The notes under the pieces were generated by a model that was not told the DNA's origin, searched no databases, and saw only the letters and a list, made by a program, of their open reading frames with translations. DNA of 64,000 nucleotides from Pseudomonas sp. BN411 (GTDB taxonomy: Bacteria; Pseudomonadota; Gammaproteobacteria; Pseudomonadales; Pseudomonadaceae): contig NZ_SSOM01000032.1 of NCBI RefSeq assembly GCF_029871235.1, positions 1-64,000 of the forward strand. Direction: 5' to 3'. Of the stretch, positions 28,201-36,594 are shown piece after piece. Made by a program: the position numbers and the translations under genes. Every line of letters begins with the position of its first letter. Positions within the stretch are counted from its first letter, which is position 1.

Positions 28201-31020
28201 CTGGCCGATGATGTCGGTGGGCGTGCGCACCTGGTAGTCATCCAGTTCATACACCGAGGGGATCAGGTTGGTGTGCTGGTACATGGTGCAGTCGAAGGTG
28301 TTCATCCGCATCACCAGCGGCTCCGGTGGCTGCTGCTTGGTGATCACCGGCCAGGCGTCTTCCCAGAGGGCGAGGATGCGGGTCTGCGGGAAGTGGTAGC
28401 CGACCTTGTTGAACACCGCGTCGAACTGGATATTGGCGCCCTTGTAGACGCGGGGGCGGTCGGCGGTGAACGCCGAGCTGCCGGTGAAGGACTGGCCATT
28501 GAGGGTGTCGCCACTGTTGTAGCGACCCAGCGAAGAAGCCTGGGTCAGGCGCTTGCCGGTGTCGTCCATGCAGGGCTCGTAGTAGGGCGCGCCGGGAACC
28601 GGCAAAGCGCCGTTGGTGCGGAAGTCCCTGGCTTGCACGGCGCCACCGGGCAGCACGGCGAAGCTCGGGTGGCTGGCCTTGGCGTGGAAGGCCATCACCG
28701 ACTGTTCGACGTCAGTGCCCTCCTCCGGCAGGAACACGGCCTTGGCGCGGTGGACCACCTTGGAGAAGTCCAGGGCGCTGGTGACCACTTCCGCCTCACC
28801 GCCAGCGGACACGCCGTCGAGGGTGTGGCGCGGCAGGCCACCGTCCCAGCCGCCGGCCTGGGCCGGGTCGATGTTGGCCCACAGGGCCTTGCCCGAATCA
28901 CGCAGGCTCTGGGCCTTGGCGCTGTCGAGCATGTCCAGTGGCGGGGTGCTGGGGCGCTGGCCAACGGTCTTTTCGATCCCACCGATCCAGAACGGGAAGC
29001 CGGGGTTCTTCAGGGTGCCATCGGCGTTGCGGTTGGCTTCACTGCGGTCCACCAGGGCGACGGAGCCCACGGCCTGGCGTTCGGCTTCGTGAGTGGAATC
29101 GTCGTCGCCTTCTTCGTGTTCGTCGTCATCGTCGGCCACGAGCGTTTCGCCGTATTTGGGCACAACGGCCACCTTGCCCGGCATGGGCGGCATGGCCTTG
29201 CCCGGCAGCGGGACGATGGCGGGAATCGGCGTGCCGGCGACGATTTCGCCATCCGGCAGGGCGCGGGCGCCGGTTGCCGGCAAGCCGCTGCGCAGCTCGA
29301 AGGGCTTCTTGTGGAAGCCGTCGTCGCCCTCTTCCGATACGGCCAGGCGGGTGCCTTCCTCGAACACGTCGTGGATGCGCCACATGGCCCACATGCCCTG
29401 GGCGAAATGCGGGTAGAAGTGGCAGTGGTAGATGGCATCGCCCGAGGTGCGGTTGCGGTTGCCGGAGCCGCCGTTGGCGATCTCGTAGGTGTAGCCAGAG
29501 CCCGGCCCTATGCCCTGGGCGTCGATGTAGTCGGAGTTGTCGTCATTGGGGTTGAACAGCCACTGGTGGCCGTGCAGGTGGAACACGTGCTGCTCGTAGC
29601 CGTTGTGGGTGTTGCGGAAGCGCACCGCGTCGCCGATGTAGCTGTGGGCGACGTTGGACGGCTCGGCGGGGAACAGCGCCATGGTCGCCTTGACCCCGGT
29701 GGTGCCCTCCGGTGGCACTTCGCCGGGGCGGATGTTTTCCAGGCCGACGTTGGCCGGCACGTCCACCTGCATGGCGATGTCGCCAACGGTGTGGGCGCTG
29801 AGGAAGAACTCCTCGTAGGCGCAGGACAGGCAGTCGTGCATGGGGCCGACGCCGAGCCGGTTGGCCACCACTTCAGCCCCGATGCCACCGGCGCCGTAGT
29901 TGATCATGAAGGAGTCGCGGGTGGGCTCCAGCACGTGGCCGAACACCGGGTCCGCCCAGTAGCCGGGGAAGGCCTGGGCGACGGCGTTCTCGTCGTGGAA
30001 GACCGAGGAGAAATCGCGGAACGGTTCCAGCCGGTTGGGCAGCGCCGGGTTGCGCTTGCCGTAGCTTTCCAGCGGGTAGGTGTACTGCGGGAAGGTGCCG
30101 TCGGGGTTGGGCCCCATGACCACGGCGTCGGTGTCGCTGGCGATGATCTCGCCGTTGTCCATCATGGCGATCACCGGCAGGCCGGCCTTGCCTTCCTCGA
30201 TCCAGGGCGCGGCCTGCGGATAGCGAGCCTCGTAATCGATGATGGGCTGGCCGGCTGGGGTGCGGCCGGTGCTGGCCAGGCGCATCTCTTCTTCAGTCAC
30301 CACGTTGCGGTAGGTGCGCGCGCCCTTGGGCAGCACCACCACCTGGGCGAACAGGCCATTGGCGGTGTTGCCGCCGGTGCCCTCACCACCGAAGGTGGCG
30401 CCGTAGCTGCTGGCGGCAAAGGCGCCCTCGCGTTCGGCATACAGGGTGTAGCTGCGGCTGCCGCCGGGCGGGATCAGGCTGTTGGGGTTGCGGCCTGCGT
30501 TGGTGGCGATATCGCCGATGTCGTTCACCGCCTGCATGCCGTTGACCTGGAAGCCGACGTTGCGGTCGGCGACCTGTTTGTCCTTCTTGAACAGCGGGTC
30601 TGGCGAGTTGTGCGGGTTGGTCTGGTAGGCCAGCAGGTTCTGCAGGTTGATGGTCAGGCAGTCCCCTGCGGCCACCCGCAGCACCAGCGGACGCGGGCGC
30701 TTGTCCGGACGCAACGCTACTTCGCCGGGCACCGCTGCACCGCCCCGGTTGAGCGGCACGTCATTGCGGTCCACCACGTCGCGGCGCAGGGCGAACATCA
30801 TGCCGTTGATGTTCTGCGCCCCCAGGCGGTTGAACATCAACGGCTGGTCCAGGGCCACGACGTTGGCCACCAGGTTGCGTTCGCAGCGCACGGCCGCCTG
30901 CGCGTCCCCGATGGAAAAGAGCGCGCCCAGCAACAGCAGGGCACCGCCCAGGTAAAGGGATGCCCCCTGGGCACCAGGGGATTTGGGGTTTGCACTGTTC
31001 GAAGGGTTAGTCCGGTTCAT
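25219..31020 (-). CDS. mnxG: Giant multi-cupredoxin multicopper oxidase, MnxG/MofA-type putative Mn(II) oxidase
   Basis: 1933 residues from the ATG at 31020 (GAGG nine bases upstream). Signal peptide about 1-43 ending in AQA. Paired copper motifs lie near residue 477 (HVFHLHGHQW) and 532 (YHCHFYPHFAQGMW); the HCH motif is the T2/T3 and T1 ligand pattern of multicopper oxidases. Further His-rich cupredoxin segments occur near 1043 (FTHDHFGPSTHQQ) and 1305 (HEEEHNVTLHG). An acidic insert with DDDDEHEEGDDD is near 630. Ordinary oxidases have about 500 residues, whereas MnxG of P. putida GB-1 and MofA of Leptothrix are known to be far larger. Predicted reaction: oxidation of Mn(II) to Mn(III/IV) oxide outside the cell with O2. 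Expressed alone from a sigma-54 promoter. Multicopper oxidase identity is sure; Mn specificity is inferred. Confidence 0.85.
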   Translation of the reverse strand: MNRTNPSNSANPKSPGAQGASLYLGGALLLLGALFSIGDAQAAVRCERNLVANVVALDQPLMFNRLGAQNINGMMFALRRDVVDRNDVPLNRGGAAVPGEVALRPDKRPRPLVLRVAAGDCLTINLQNLLAYQTNPHNSPDPLFKKDKQVADRNVGFQVNGMQAVNDIGDIATNAGRNPNSLIPPGGSRSYTLYAEREGAFAASSYGATFGGEGTGGNTANGLFAQVVVLPKGARTYRNVVTEEEMRLASTGRTPAGQPIIDYEARYPQAAPWIEEGKAGLPVIAMMDNGEIIASDTDAVVMGPNPDGTFPQYTYPLESYGKRNPALPNRLEPFRDFSSVFHDENAVAQAFPGYWADPVFGHVLEPTRDSFMINYGAGGIGAEVVANRLGVGPMHDCLSCAYEEFFLSAHTVGDIAMQVDVPANVGLENIRPGEVPPEGTTGVKATMALFPAEPSNVAHSYIGDAVRFRNTHNGYEQHVFHLHGHQWLFNPNDDNSDYIDAQGIGPGSGYTYEIANGGSGNRNRTSGDAIYHCHFYPHFAQGMWAMWRIHDVFEEGTRLAVSEEGDDGFHKKPFELRSGLPATGARALPDGEIVAGTPIPAIVPLPGKAMPPMPGKVAVVPKYGETLVADDDDEHEEGDDDSTHEAERQAVGSVALVDRSEANRNADGTLKNPGFPFWIGGIEKTVGQRPSTPPLDMLDSAKAQSLRDSGKALWANIDPAQAGGWDGGLPRHTLDGVSAGGEAEVVTSALDFSKVVHRAKAVFLPEEGTDVEQSVMAFHAKASHPSFAVLPGGAVQARDFRTNGALPVPGAPYYEPCMDDTGKRLTQASSLGRYNSGDTLNGQSFTGSSAFTADRPRVYKGANIQFDAVFNKVGYHFPQTRILALWEDAWPVITKQQPPEPLVMRMNTFDCTMYQHTNLIPSVYELDDYQVRTPTDIIGQHIHLPKWDLTASDGSANGWNYEDGTLSPAAVVERIHAIREYNHCTEADARDGSTECPVARQHPYFGQFGRTDWLGARTTLQRWFADPLVNTYNVDRGLGNIFTHDHFGPSTHQQVGLYATVLTEPAGSSWYHAETGQPLGSGRQDGGPTSWQAVIATGDLDGDGKNDSFREFFMEYSDFQHAYEAGVYVGAGPDGVPDAGAYPTSMDSFRYAINPPVRQSGSNLFESVREAAGGQVLGCPSRPCPQAISVDDPGMFVVNYRNEPVALRVFDPNKVAPDGKPGMQADGLAGDLAYALQTRTDRAIPALNLAPSAISSASGPTGASTVFPPHINRAGDLPGDPFTPMLRAYSGDNVRLRMHAGGHEEEHNVTLHGVKWLHSGTGFGNSGNSGWKASQMVGISEQMGFVAPVAMMSGNTVLDAADYLYNLDASIEGYWNGIWGVMRNYTQPRNDLFALPNNPRPVSSRNTTQFDGVCPRTSPNPNGIGTRTTVQRNYEVVAVLANDVLPNALGLTIGDPAGDGQHAGGPLNPQGGTLVFNPRPVTIPQVTVVDEEDGEVFTIGGQSGPLHDPTAILYVRKADLDPSTGKLKPGVPVEPLVLRAAAGDCVNITLENRLPQVMPDLPTYAVMQGLVKRDRNSAKGSTTFNNNMMRPSSHVGLHTQLLAYDITKSDGFNVGINPVQTVEPRGAAGGAWPSKAYKFYVGHLEREGKPVTQLGRSVDNITATPVEFGGFNLLPADPVKQGQKGLSGAMSIAPLGATWTEDASSRAAATVTPLSGTPYRDFSLVLHKSLNMRWASGRPVENMASEGFGIPADPKDNSGMAVNYRSEPLWYRFAKAPDAPFGHAQGQGWGDVPDAHMAYSNELVGGDPVTPILKVKPGQPFRTHVTMPSGGSRGMTFQLDGHVWAFNPFLSEKIDQWGYPQKNAGIGSLRFGLNPAALYIGAQESVLPAAHFSLSIPSAGGANGVPGDYLYRDYAAFGNVGGVWGLLRVTSEP

Positions 31021-31075
31021 CTTGGCTGACCTCGGTATCAGGTGCACGGATGCCAAAGAGGGCAGGACTGTCCGA

Positions 31076-31090
31076 GCAATGCCTGTGCCA
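31076..31090 (-). promoter_or_regulatory. Sigma-54 promoter for the multicopper oxidase gene
   Basis: On the minus strand: TGGCAC, spacer AGGCA, TTGC, an exact consensus match. It lies 56 bases upstream of the start codon and is identical in all 15 bases to the propeller-operon promoter. Confidence 0.85.
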
Positions 31091-31148
31091 CCACAGGAAA
31101 GCCAATGGATTCAGATGGTTATGTGCAGGCCGGGGAAGTGGCCAGTAG

Positions 31149-31192
31149 TTTCCCCACCCGATTCCCACCCAATTCCCCGGTTTAGCGGGGAG
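31149..31192. promoter_or_regulatory. Candidate activator-binding repeats upstream of the oxidase gene
   Basis: TTTCCCCACCCGATTCCCACCC, then TCCCCGGTTTAGCGGGGA with inverted 6-bp arms, about 60-100 bp upstream of the sigma-54 promoter. A second palindrome TGGGGAATTTCCCCA is at 31407-31421. Confidence 0.5.
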
Positions 31193-31246
31193 CGGGATGT
31201 TGGGGTGTGGGAGTGCTGGGGGAAGCGTGAAGGACGGCTCGGTTGT

Positions 31247-31421
31247 TCCCATTGGCAGGCCTTCGGCCTGCTTGGCGACTGAAGTCGCCCCCACAGAAAA
31301 ACCAGGACTTCGGATGCAATCGATGTGGGGGCGATTTCAATCGCTATGGGCAGCGCAGCTGCCCTTCTCCTCAGACGCTTTCATTGGCAGAAATCGCCCC
31401 CGCATCTGGGGAATTTCCCCA
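31247..31421. repeat. REP-like palindromes and a TGGGGA/TCCCCA palindrome upstream of the oxidase
   Basis: Two opposed REP-like elements (GGCGACTGAAGTCGCCCCCAC near 31247-31303 and GTGGGGGCGATTTCAATCGC near 31323-31366) and a remnant near 31390 are followed by TGGGGAATTTCCCCA at 31407-31421. That last palindrome overlaps the region just before the transglycosylase stop codon and matches the candidate activator sites. No gene is seen between 31021 and 31421. Confidence 0.7.
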
Positions 31422-32057
31422 CTAGCGGGGTCGTTTTGCGTCGGCCTGGAGGCGTTGGTAGTGCCCCAGGACGCTGGGCACATAACGCTGGGTTTCGGGG
31501 TAGGGAGGAATGGCGCTGCCATAGGCGAGGACTGCCCCAGGGCCCGCGTTGTAGGCGGCCAGGGCCAGGGAAACGTCGTTGTCGAACATCCTCATCATGC
31601 GCTTGAGGTAGCGCGCGCCACCGCGGATATTGGCGGTCGGGTCGAACACGTCGTGCACGCCCAGGTCCTTTGCGGTGTCGGGCATGAGCTGCATCAAGCC
31701 GGCCGCGCCCTTGGGAGAGAGGGCGAAGGGATCGTAGTTGGATTCGGTGGTGATCACGGCATGCAGCAGTTCAACGGGAAGGTCGTACTCGAAAGCCGCC
31801 TGGGCCACGATAAGGGCGTAGCGCGGAGCCTTTCTCGGCGCCCTGCGCGGGAGCTTGCGCGTTGGCTGGATGAGGTTCGGAGCCCTGACCAGCACTGGTC
31901 TTTCGCGGGCCACGCGCACCAGATTCCGGTCCGTTCGGTGGATGTTGGTGAGGAAGATGCTGCCGTTGGCAGAGACCACCTGATAGATGTCGGAGTGGGC
32001 TTCGAATGCGGTGGTCGCAAGGATGCTGAACAGCACCAGGGTGGGCACTTTCATCAT
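31422..32057 (-). CDS. Lytic transglycosylase (SLT domain)
   Basis: 211 residues, signal peptide about 1-22. An N-terminal segment IYQVVSANGSIFLTNI resembles a DUF4124-like motif. The SLT domain (~95-205) has the catalytic glutamate in ITTESNYDPFALSPKGAAGLMQLMPDTAKDLGV, GGARYLKRMM and LALAAYNAGPGAV. It cuts peptidoglycan glycan strands. Such enzymes often accompany secretion or pilus machines to open the wall, and here it sits between the oxidase and the gspG-gspF pair, back to back with gspG. A sigma-54-like site is 55 bases upstream. Confidence 0.9.
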   Translation of the reverse strand: MMKVPTLVLFSILATTAFEAHSDIYQVVSANGSIFLTNIHRTDRNLVRVARERPVLVRAPNLIQPTRKLPRRAPRKAPRYALIVAQAAFEYDLPVELLHAVITTESNYDPFALSPKGAAGLMQLMPDTAKDLGVHDVFDPTANIRGGARYLKRMMRMFDNDVSLALAAYNAGPGAVLAYGSAIPPYPETQRYVPSVLGHYQRLQADAKRPR

Positions 32058-32111
32058 TGTTCTCCCCTGTCAGGGCCAATGCGTTTCGGGTTTCCGAGTG
32101 CTGTAACGTCA

Positions 32112-32126
32112 GCAAAGCACGTGCCG
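32112..32126 (-). promoter_or_regulatory. Possible sigma-54 promoter for the transglycosylase gene
   Basis: On the minus strand: CGGCAC, spacer GTGCT, TTGC; one mismatch in the -24 element, correct spacing, 55 bases from the start codon. No G4/C4 inverted repeat is seen further upstream, so it is weaker evidence than the other promoters. Confidence 0.5.
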
Positions 32127-32169
32127 AGTGATGCGATGGGCGGTGTGTCGCCCCTCTCGCCCGCTCGTC

Positions 32170-32184
32170 GTGCATAGCTCTTGC
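32170..32184 (+). promoter_or_regulatory. Weak sigma-54-like site before gspG
   Basis: GTGCAT, spacer AGCTC, TTGC: the spacing and -12 element are right but the -24 GG pair is TG. It is placed 36 bases before the gspG ATG. If functional, all secretion genes would share sigma-54 control; otherwise gspG uses another promoter in the 160-base divergent region. Confidence 0.3.
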
Positions 32185-32219
32185 ATAGCCTCCTCTCGCG
32201 ACACCCACTGGAGGCTCCC

Positions 32220-32642
32220 ATGAAGACCTTTCGTCGACCCGAACAGGGTTTTACCCTCCTCGAACTCCTGGTTGTGCTGGTGGTGCTCGGCCTGTTGGCT
32301 GGAATTGTGGCGCCAAAATATTTCAATCAACTGGGCAAGTCCGAGACCAAAGTGGCCCGCGCGCAGATCGAGGGACTGGTGAAGGCCCTGGATATCTACC
32401 GCCTGGAAGTGGGCCGCTACCCCAGCACCGAGCAGGGTCTTTCGGCACTGGTGGCCGCGCCGTCCGACGAGCCCCGCTGGGGCGGTCCCTATCTGCAGAA
32501 GGATGTACCCCAGGACCCGTGGGGACGTGCCTACGTCTATCGCTCCCCTGGTGAGAACGGCGATTTTGACTTGCTCACCCTGGGCAAGGATGGCCAGCCC
32601 GGCGGCGACGGCGACAACGCCGAAGTCACCAGTTGGCAGTGA
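32220..32642 (+). CDS. gspG: Major pseudopilin GspG
   Basis: 140 residues from the ATG at 32220 (GGAGG site). It has the prepilin signal EQGFTLLELLVVLVVLGLLAG with Glu at +5 and the GspG hallmarks AGIVAPKYF, ALDIYRLEVGRYPSTEQGLSALV, GGPYLQKDVPQDPWGRAYVYRSPG and a calcium-loop-like DFDLLTLGKDG. It is a better match to canonical GspG than the pseudopilins at 11582-12904. Paired with gspF, it completes the machine whose other parts are 14 kb away on the opposite strand. Confidence 0.95.
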   Translation: MKTFRRPEQGFTLLELLVVLVVLGLLAGIVAPKYFNQLGKSETKVARAQIEGLVKALDIYRLEVGRYPSTEQGLSALVAAPSDEPRWGGPYLQKDVPQDPWGRAYVYRSPGENGDFDLLTLGKDGQPGGDGDNAEVTSWQ

Positions 32643-32647
32643 CCGCC

Positions 32648-33838
32648 ATGCGCTTCCAGGTGAAGGCGGTACGCGCCCAGGCCGGGGTGGTAGCGCTGGT
32701 AGTGGAGGCGGCGAGCCCGGACGATGCCCGCCGCCAGGCCGAAGCCCAGGGGTTGCGGGTGCTGGCCATGCGCGCCGAGAACGGCTGGTCGCTGCGCGGC
32801 TGGCGGCGCCGGGAGACATTCCCGCTGCTGCTGTTCAGCCAGGAGCTGACCACCCTGTTGAATGCCGGACTGGCGTTGATCGATGCGCTGGAGAGCCTTG
32901 CCGAAAAGGAGGCCGACCCGCTGGCGCGCAAGGTGCTGGCCGGGCTGGTGCGGCTGCTCTATGAGGGCAAGTCGCTGTCCCAGGCACTGGCGCAGTTCCC
33001 GCTGGTGTTCCCCTCGCTCTATGTCGCCCTGGTGCAGTCCAGCGAGAAGACCGGCGCGGTGGGCGACGCCCTTGGCCGCTACGTGGCCTACCGTACGCGG
33101 ATGGACGAGGTGCGGCAGAAGATCATCAGCGCCTCGGTGTACCCGGTGCTGCTGTTCATGGTGGGCTGCAGCGTGTTGCTGTTCCTGGTGGGTTATGTGG
33201 TGCCGCGCTTCAGCCTGGTGTTCGAGGGGCTGGGGTCCAACCTGCCCTGGCTGTCCCAGGTGCTGCTGCACAGCGGGCTGTTCCTGCACTCGCACCAGGC
33301 CGAGGTGTTTGGTGGTGCCGCCCTGGGATTGGTGGCGATGGTCGTCCTGCTGCGCCAGGAGGGCGTGCGCCGCGCGCTGGCTCGCCAGGTGGAACGCCTG
33401 CCGGCCATCCGCGAGCGCCTCCAGGTGTACGAGCTGGCGCGCTTCTATCGCTCGCTGGGCATCCTCCTGCAAGGCGGGATTCCCATCCTCACCGCCATCG
33501 ACATGGTCCGCGGCCTGCTCGGCGCCGCCTCGCGCCCACGCCTGGACCAGGCCGCCGCGCGCATCCGCGAAGGCCAGTCGCTGTCCCGCGCGCTGGAGGA
33601 ACATGGGCTGGCGACGCCGGTGTCCCTGCGCATGCTCCGGGCGGGCGAACAGTCCGGCAACCTGGGCGAGATGATGGAGCGCACGGCGGACTTCCATGAC
33701 GAGGAAACCAGCCGCTGGATCGAATGGTTCGTGCGCCTGTTCGAGCCGCTGCTGATGACCTTCATCGGGTTGATCATCGGGGTGATCGTGATCCTGATGT
33801 ACATCCCGATATTCGAGCTGGCGTCGAGTATTCAGTGA
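32648..33838 (+). CDS. gspF: Secretion platform membrane protein GspF/PilC family
   Basis: 396 residues from the ATG at 32648, five bases after the gspG stop. Two homologous cytoplasmic domains (about 55-175 and 255-375) have LLFSQELTTLLNAGLALIDALESL and ELARFYRSLGILLQGGIPIL. Three transmembrane helices lie near residues 160-185, 215-235 and 365-390. The four-helix platform rotates or tethers during pseudopilus assembly with GspE. No other gspF gene is in the window, so it must serve the operon at 11582-18776. Confidence 0.93.
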   Translation: MRFQVKAVRAQAGVVALVVEAASPDDARRQAEAQGLRVLAMRAENGWSLRGWRRRETFPLLLFSQELTTLLNAGLALIDALESLAEKEADPLARKVLAGLVRLLYEGKSLSQALAQFPLVFPSLYVALVQSSEKTGAVGDALGRYVAYRTRMDEVRQKIISASVYPVLLFMVGCSVLLFLVGYVVPRFSLVFEGLGSNLPWLSQVLLHSGLFLHSHQAEVFGGAALGLVAMVVLLRQEGVRRALARQVERLPAIRERLQVYELARFYRSLGILLQGGIPILTAIDMVRGLLGAASRPRLDQAAARIREGQSLSRALEEHGLATPVSLRMLRAGEQSGNLGEMMERTADFHDEETSRWIEWFVRLFEPLLMTFIGLIIGVIVILMYIPIFELASSIQ

Positions 33839-33872
33839 GGGGTTTCGTTGTCGACTCGTTCTCGGCGCCTGC

Positions 33873-34035
33873 CTGTAGGGGCGAATTCATTCGCCATGGG
33901 CCGCGCAGCGGCCCCGTCGGCATGTTGCCCTCACCCCCGGCCCTTCTCCCGGAGGGAGAGGGGTGACTCTCGGCCCACCATCGGCACAGGCCCTGTGGGG
34001 GCGATTTCAATCGCTATGCAGGACGCCGTCCTGCC
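33873..34035. repeat. REP-like palindromes between gspF and tRNA-Ala
   Basis: Two copies of the REP-like element (GGGGCGAATTCATTCGC at 33873-33914 and GGGGGCGATTTCAATCGC at 33993-34035) are each followed by a short GC palindrome. A CTTCTCCCGGAGGGAGAGGGG hairpin lies between them (about 33926-33966). No gene is seen. Confidence 0.8.
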
Positions 34036-34078
34036 CCTCGGGCAATCAGGAAAATCCAGGTCTAGTCTTGAGCCTGCC

Positions 34079-34154
34079 GGGGACGTAGCTCAGCTGGGAG
34101 AGCGCGGCGTTCGCAACGCCGAGGTCGGGAGTTCGATCCTCCTCGTCTCCACCA
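34079..34154 (+). tRNA. tRNA-Ala, anticodon CGC
   Basis: 76 bases folding into a full cloverleaf: 7-bp acceptor stem (GGGGACG/CGTCTCC) with the G3-U70 wobble pair that marks alanine tRNAs, D-arm GCTC/GAGC, anticodon stem CGGCG/CGCCG with loop TTCGCAA (anticodon CGC, reading GCG), T-arm GGGAG/CTCCT with TTCGATC, and an encoded CCA end. An intrinsic terminator follows. Confidence 0.95.
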
Positions 34155-34160
34155 GAAAAA

Positions 34161-34193
34161 AGCCCCCGAAGGTGACTGGCCTTCGGGGGCTTT
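34161..34193 (+). terminator. Terminator after tRNA-Ala
   Basis: 12-bp perfect stem AGCCCCCGAAGG / CCTTCGGGGGCT with a short loop and TTT. The A-run before it would also serve the minus-strand small ORF at 34199-34297. Confidence 0.85.
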
Positions 34194-34198
34194 GCATG

Positions 34199-34297
34199 TC
34201 AGGCGTGGCCATAGGCGAGCCAGGCAAGGCCGCTCAGGGTAGAGGCAATGGCCAGGCTGAGGAGTTGGTGTTCCAGCATGAGTTCGAACGAAAGCAT
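34199..34297 (-). CDS. Possible 32-residue membrane peptide
   Basis: A short frame with an ATG at 34297, AGGA seven bases upstream and a stop next to the bidirectional terminator. The product is hydrophobic (LMLEHQLLSLAIASTLSGLAWLAYG), one transmembrane helix, with no recognised family. The ribosome site, sensible composition and terminator support it. It is short enough to be chance. Confidence 0.4.
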   Translation of the reverse strand: MLSFELMLEHQLLSLAIASTLSGLAWLAYGHA

Positions 34298-34435
34298 GGG
34301 GCAGTCCTCGTGTCCGGTTGGGAATCCAGCAGCCACGATCTTGCTTCGCCCTGTCGCGTCGGTCGATCTGTCAACTTTTCGCCCTGTAAAGAAAAAGCGC
34401 AGGTCGATGCCTGCGCTTGATTCGTTCCAACGAAC

Positions 34436-34969
34436 TCAGGTCCCCTTCTTGGCCTGCTTCAAAGGTTCTTCGGAGCTGGACGCGGGACGGCGGCGGTCGG
34501 AGAGCACCCAGGCGCCGTCATACAGTTTCAGCGGAAAGCTCACTTCGCCGCCACCGCGCCTTTCCACCTGCATCGGCTGCTCGCGCGGCGCCTCCTGTTC
34601 GCGCATTGCCGCGCTGGGCAGGCCGTGGAGCACCACATTGCCCAGTTCGGGCAGCGGGAAAGGCTTGAGGAGGATAATGTCGATGCTGCGCTCGATGGCA
34701 CGGTTGCACACTTCGATACTGGGGTGCGCGGTCATCAGCACCGCTTCGCAGCTATGCACGCCGCGAATGGCATCGAAGACATCGAAGCCGGTCATGTCCG
34801 GCAAGCGATAGTCGAGCACCAGCAGGTCAGGCTTGAAATCCGCAACGACCTGCTGGGCGATTGCGCCATTGGCTGCAGTGCGGACTTCACAGCCGAGCAT
34901 CTCCAGGTAGGTCTGGAAGTTTCCGGCAAGAATTTCTTCATCGTCGACTATCAGTACTTTCTTCGACAC
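34436..34969 (-). CDS. Stand-alone receiver-domain protein (orphan response regulator)
   Basis: About 177 residues if started at the GTG at 34969 (GGAG eight bases upstream, right before KKVLIVDDEE); a longer version from 35026 adds 19 residues. Receiver domain about 1-115 with D9/D10, phospho-acceptor D53 in LVLDYRLPD and a lysine in LLKPFPLPEL. It resembles the receivers of the two NtrC-type regulators (VDDEEILAGNFQTYLE versus VEDDELLAGNIQTYLE) but has no AAA+ or DNA-binding domain. The C-terminal ~60 residues are charged and low in predicted structure. It lies just downstream of the right regulator gene. It could act as a phosphate sink or binding partner for the kinases. Confidence 0.8.
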   Translation of the reverse strand: MSKKVLIVDDEEILAGNFQTYLEMLGCEVRTAANGAIAQQVVADFKPDLLVLDYRLPDMTGFDVFDAIRGVHSCEAVLMTAHPSIEVCNRAIERSIDIILLKPFPLPELGNVVLHGLPSAAMREQEAPREQPMQVERRGGGEVSFPLKLYDGAWVLSDRRRPASSSEEPLKQAKKGT

Positions 34970-35136
34970 TGCGGCTACTCCCCTGTCAGGAGATCGGACG
35001 ACGGCCAGGCTGACCGCTGCTTGCATCCCTGCACGTTCCGAGCCAAGGCTGCATCGGCCGTCTAGGGCCGATGACTCCTAGAGTCTAGTTCGGAGGATAT
35101 GTTTCACCAGACGAAAACCCCCGCCCTTGGTCGGGG

Positions 35137-35154
35137 AAAACCCCGTAAACGGGG
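35137..35154 (-). terminator. Terminator after the right response regulator gene
   Basis: Minus-strand hairpin CCCCGTTTACGGGG followed by TTTT, directly after the regulator stop codon at 35158. It separates the kinase-regulator operon from the orphan receiver gene. Confidence 0.6.
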
Positions 35155-35157
35155 CAT

Positions 35158-36588
<1,431 letters not shown>

Positions 36589-36594
36589 AGCTTG

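Noticed and set aside
27658-31029. 1123-residue open frame on the plus strand opposite the giant oxidase
   Set aside because: It mirrors the oxidase codons in a high-GC gene (long Val/Ala/Gly/His-rich translation), has no domain signature, and the minus-strand oxidase has clear copper motifs, promoter and terminator.
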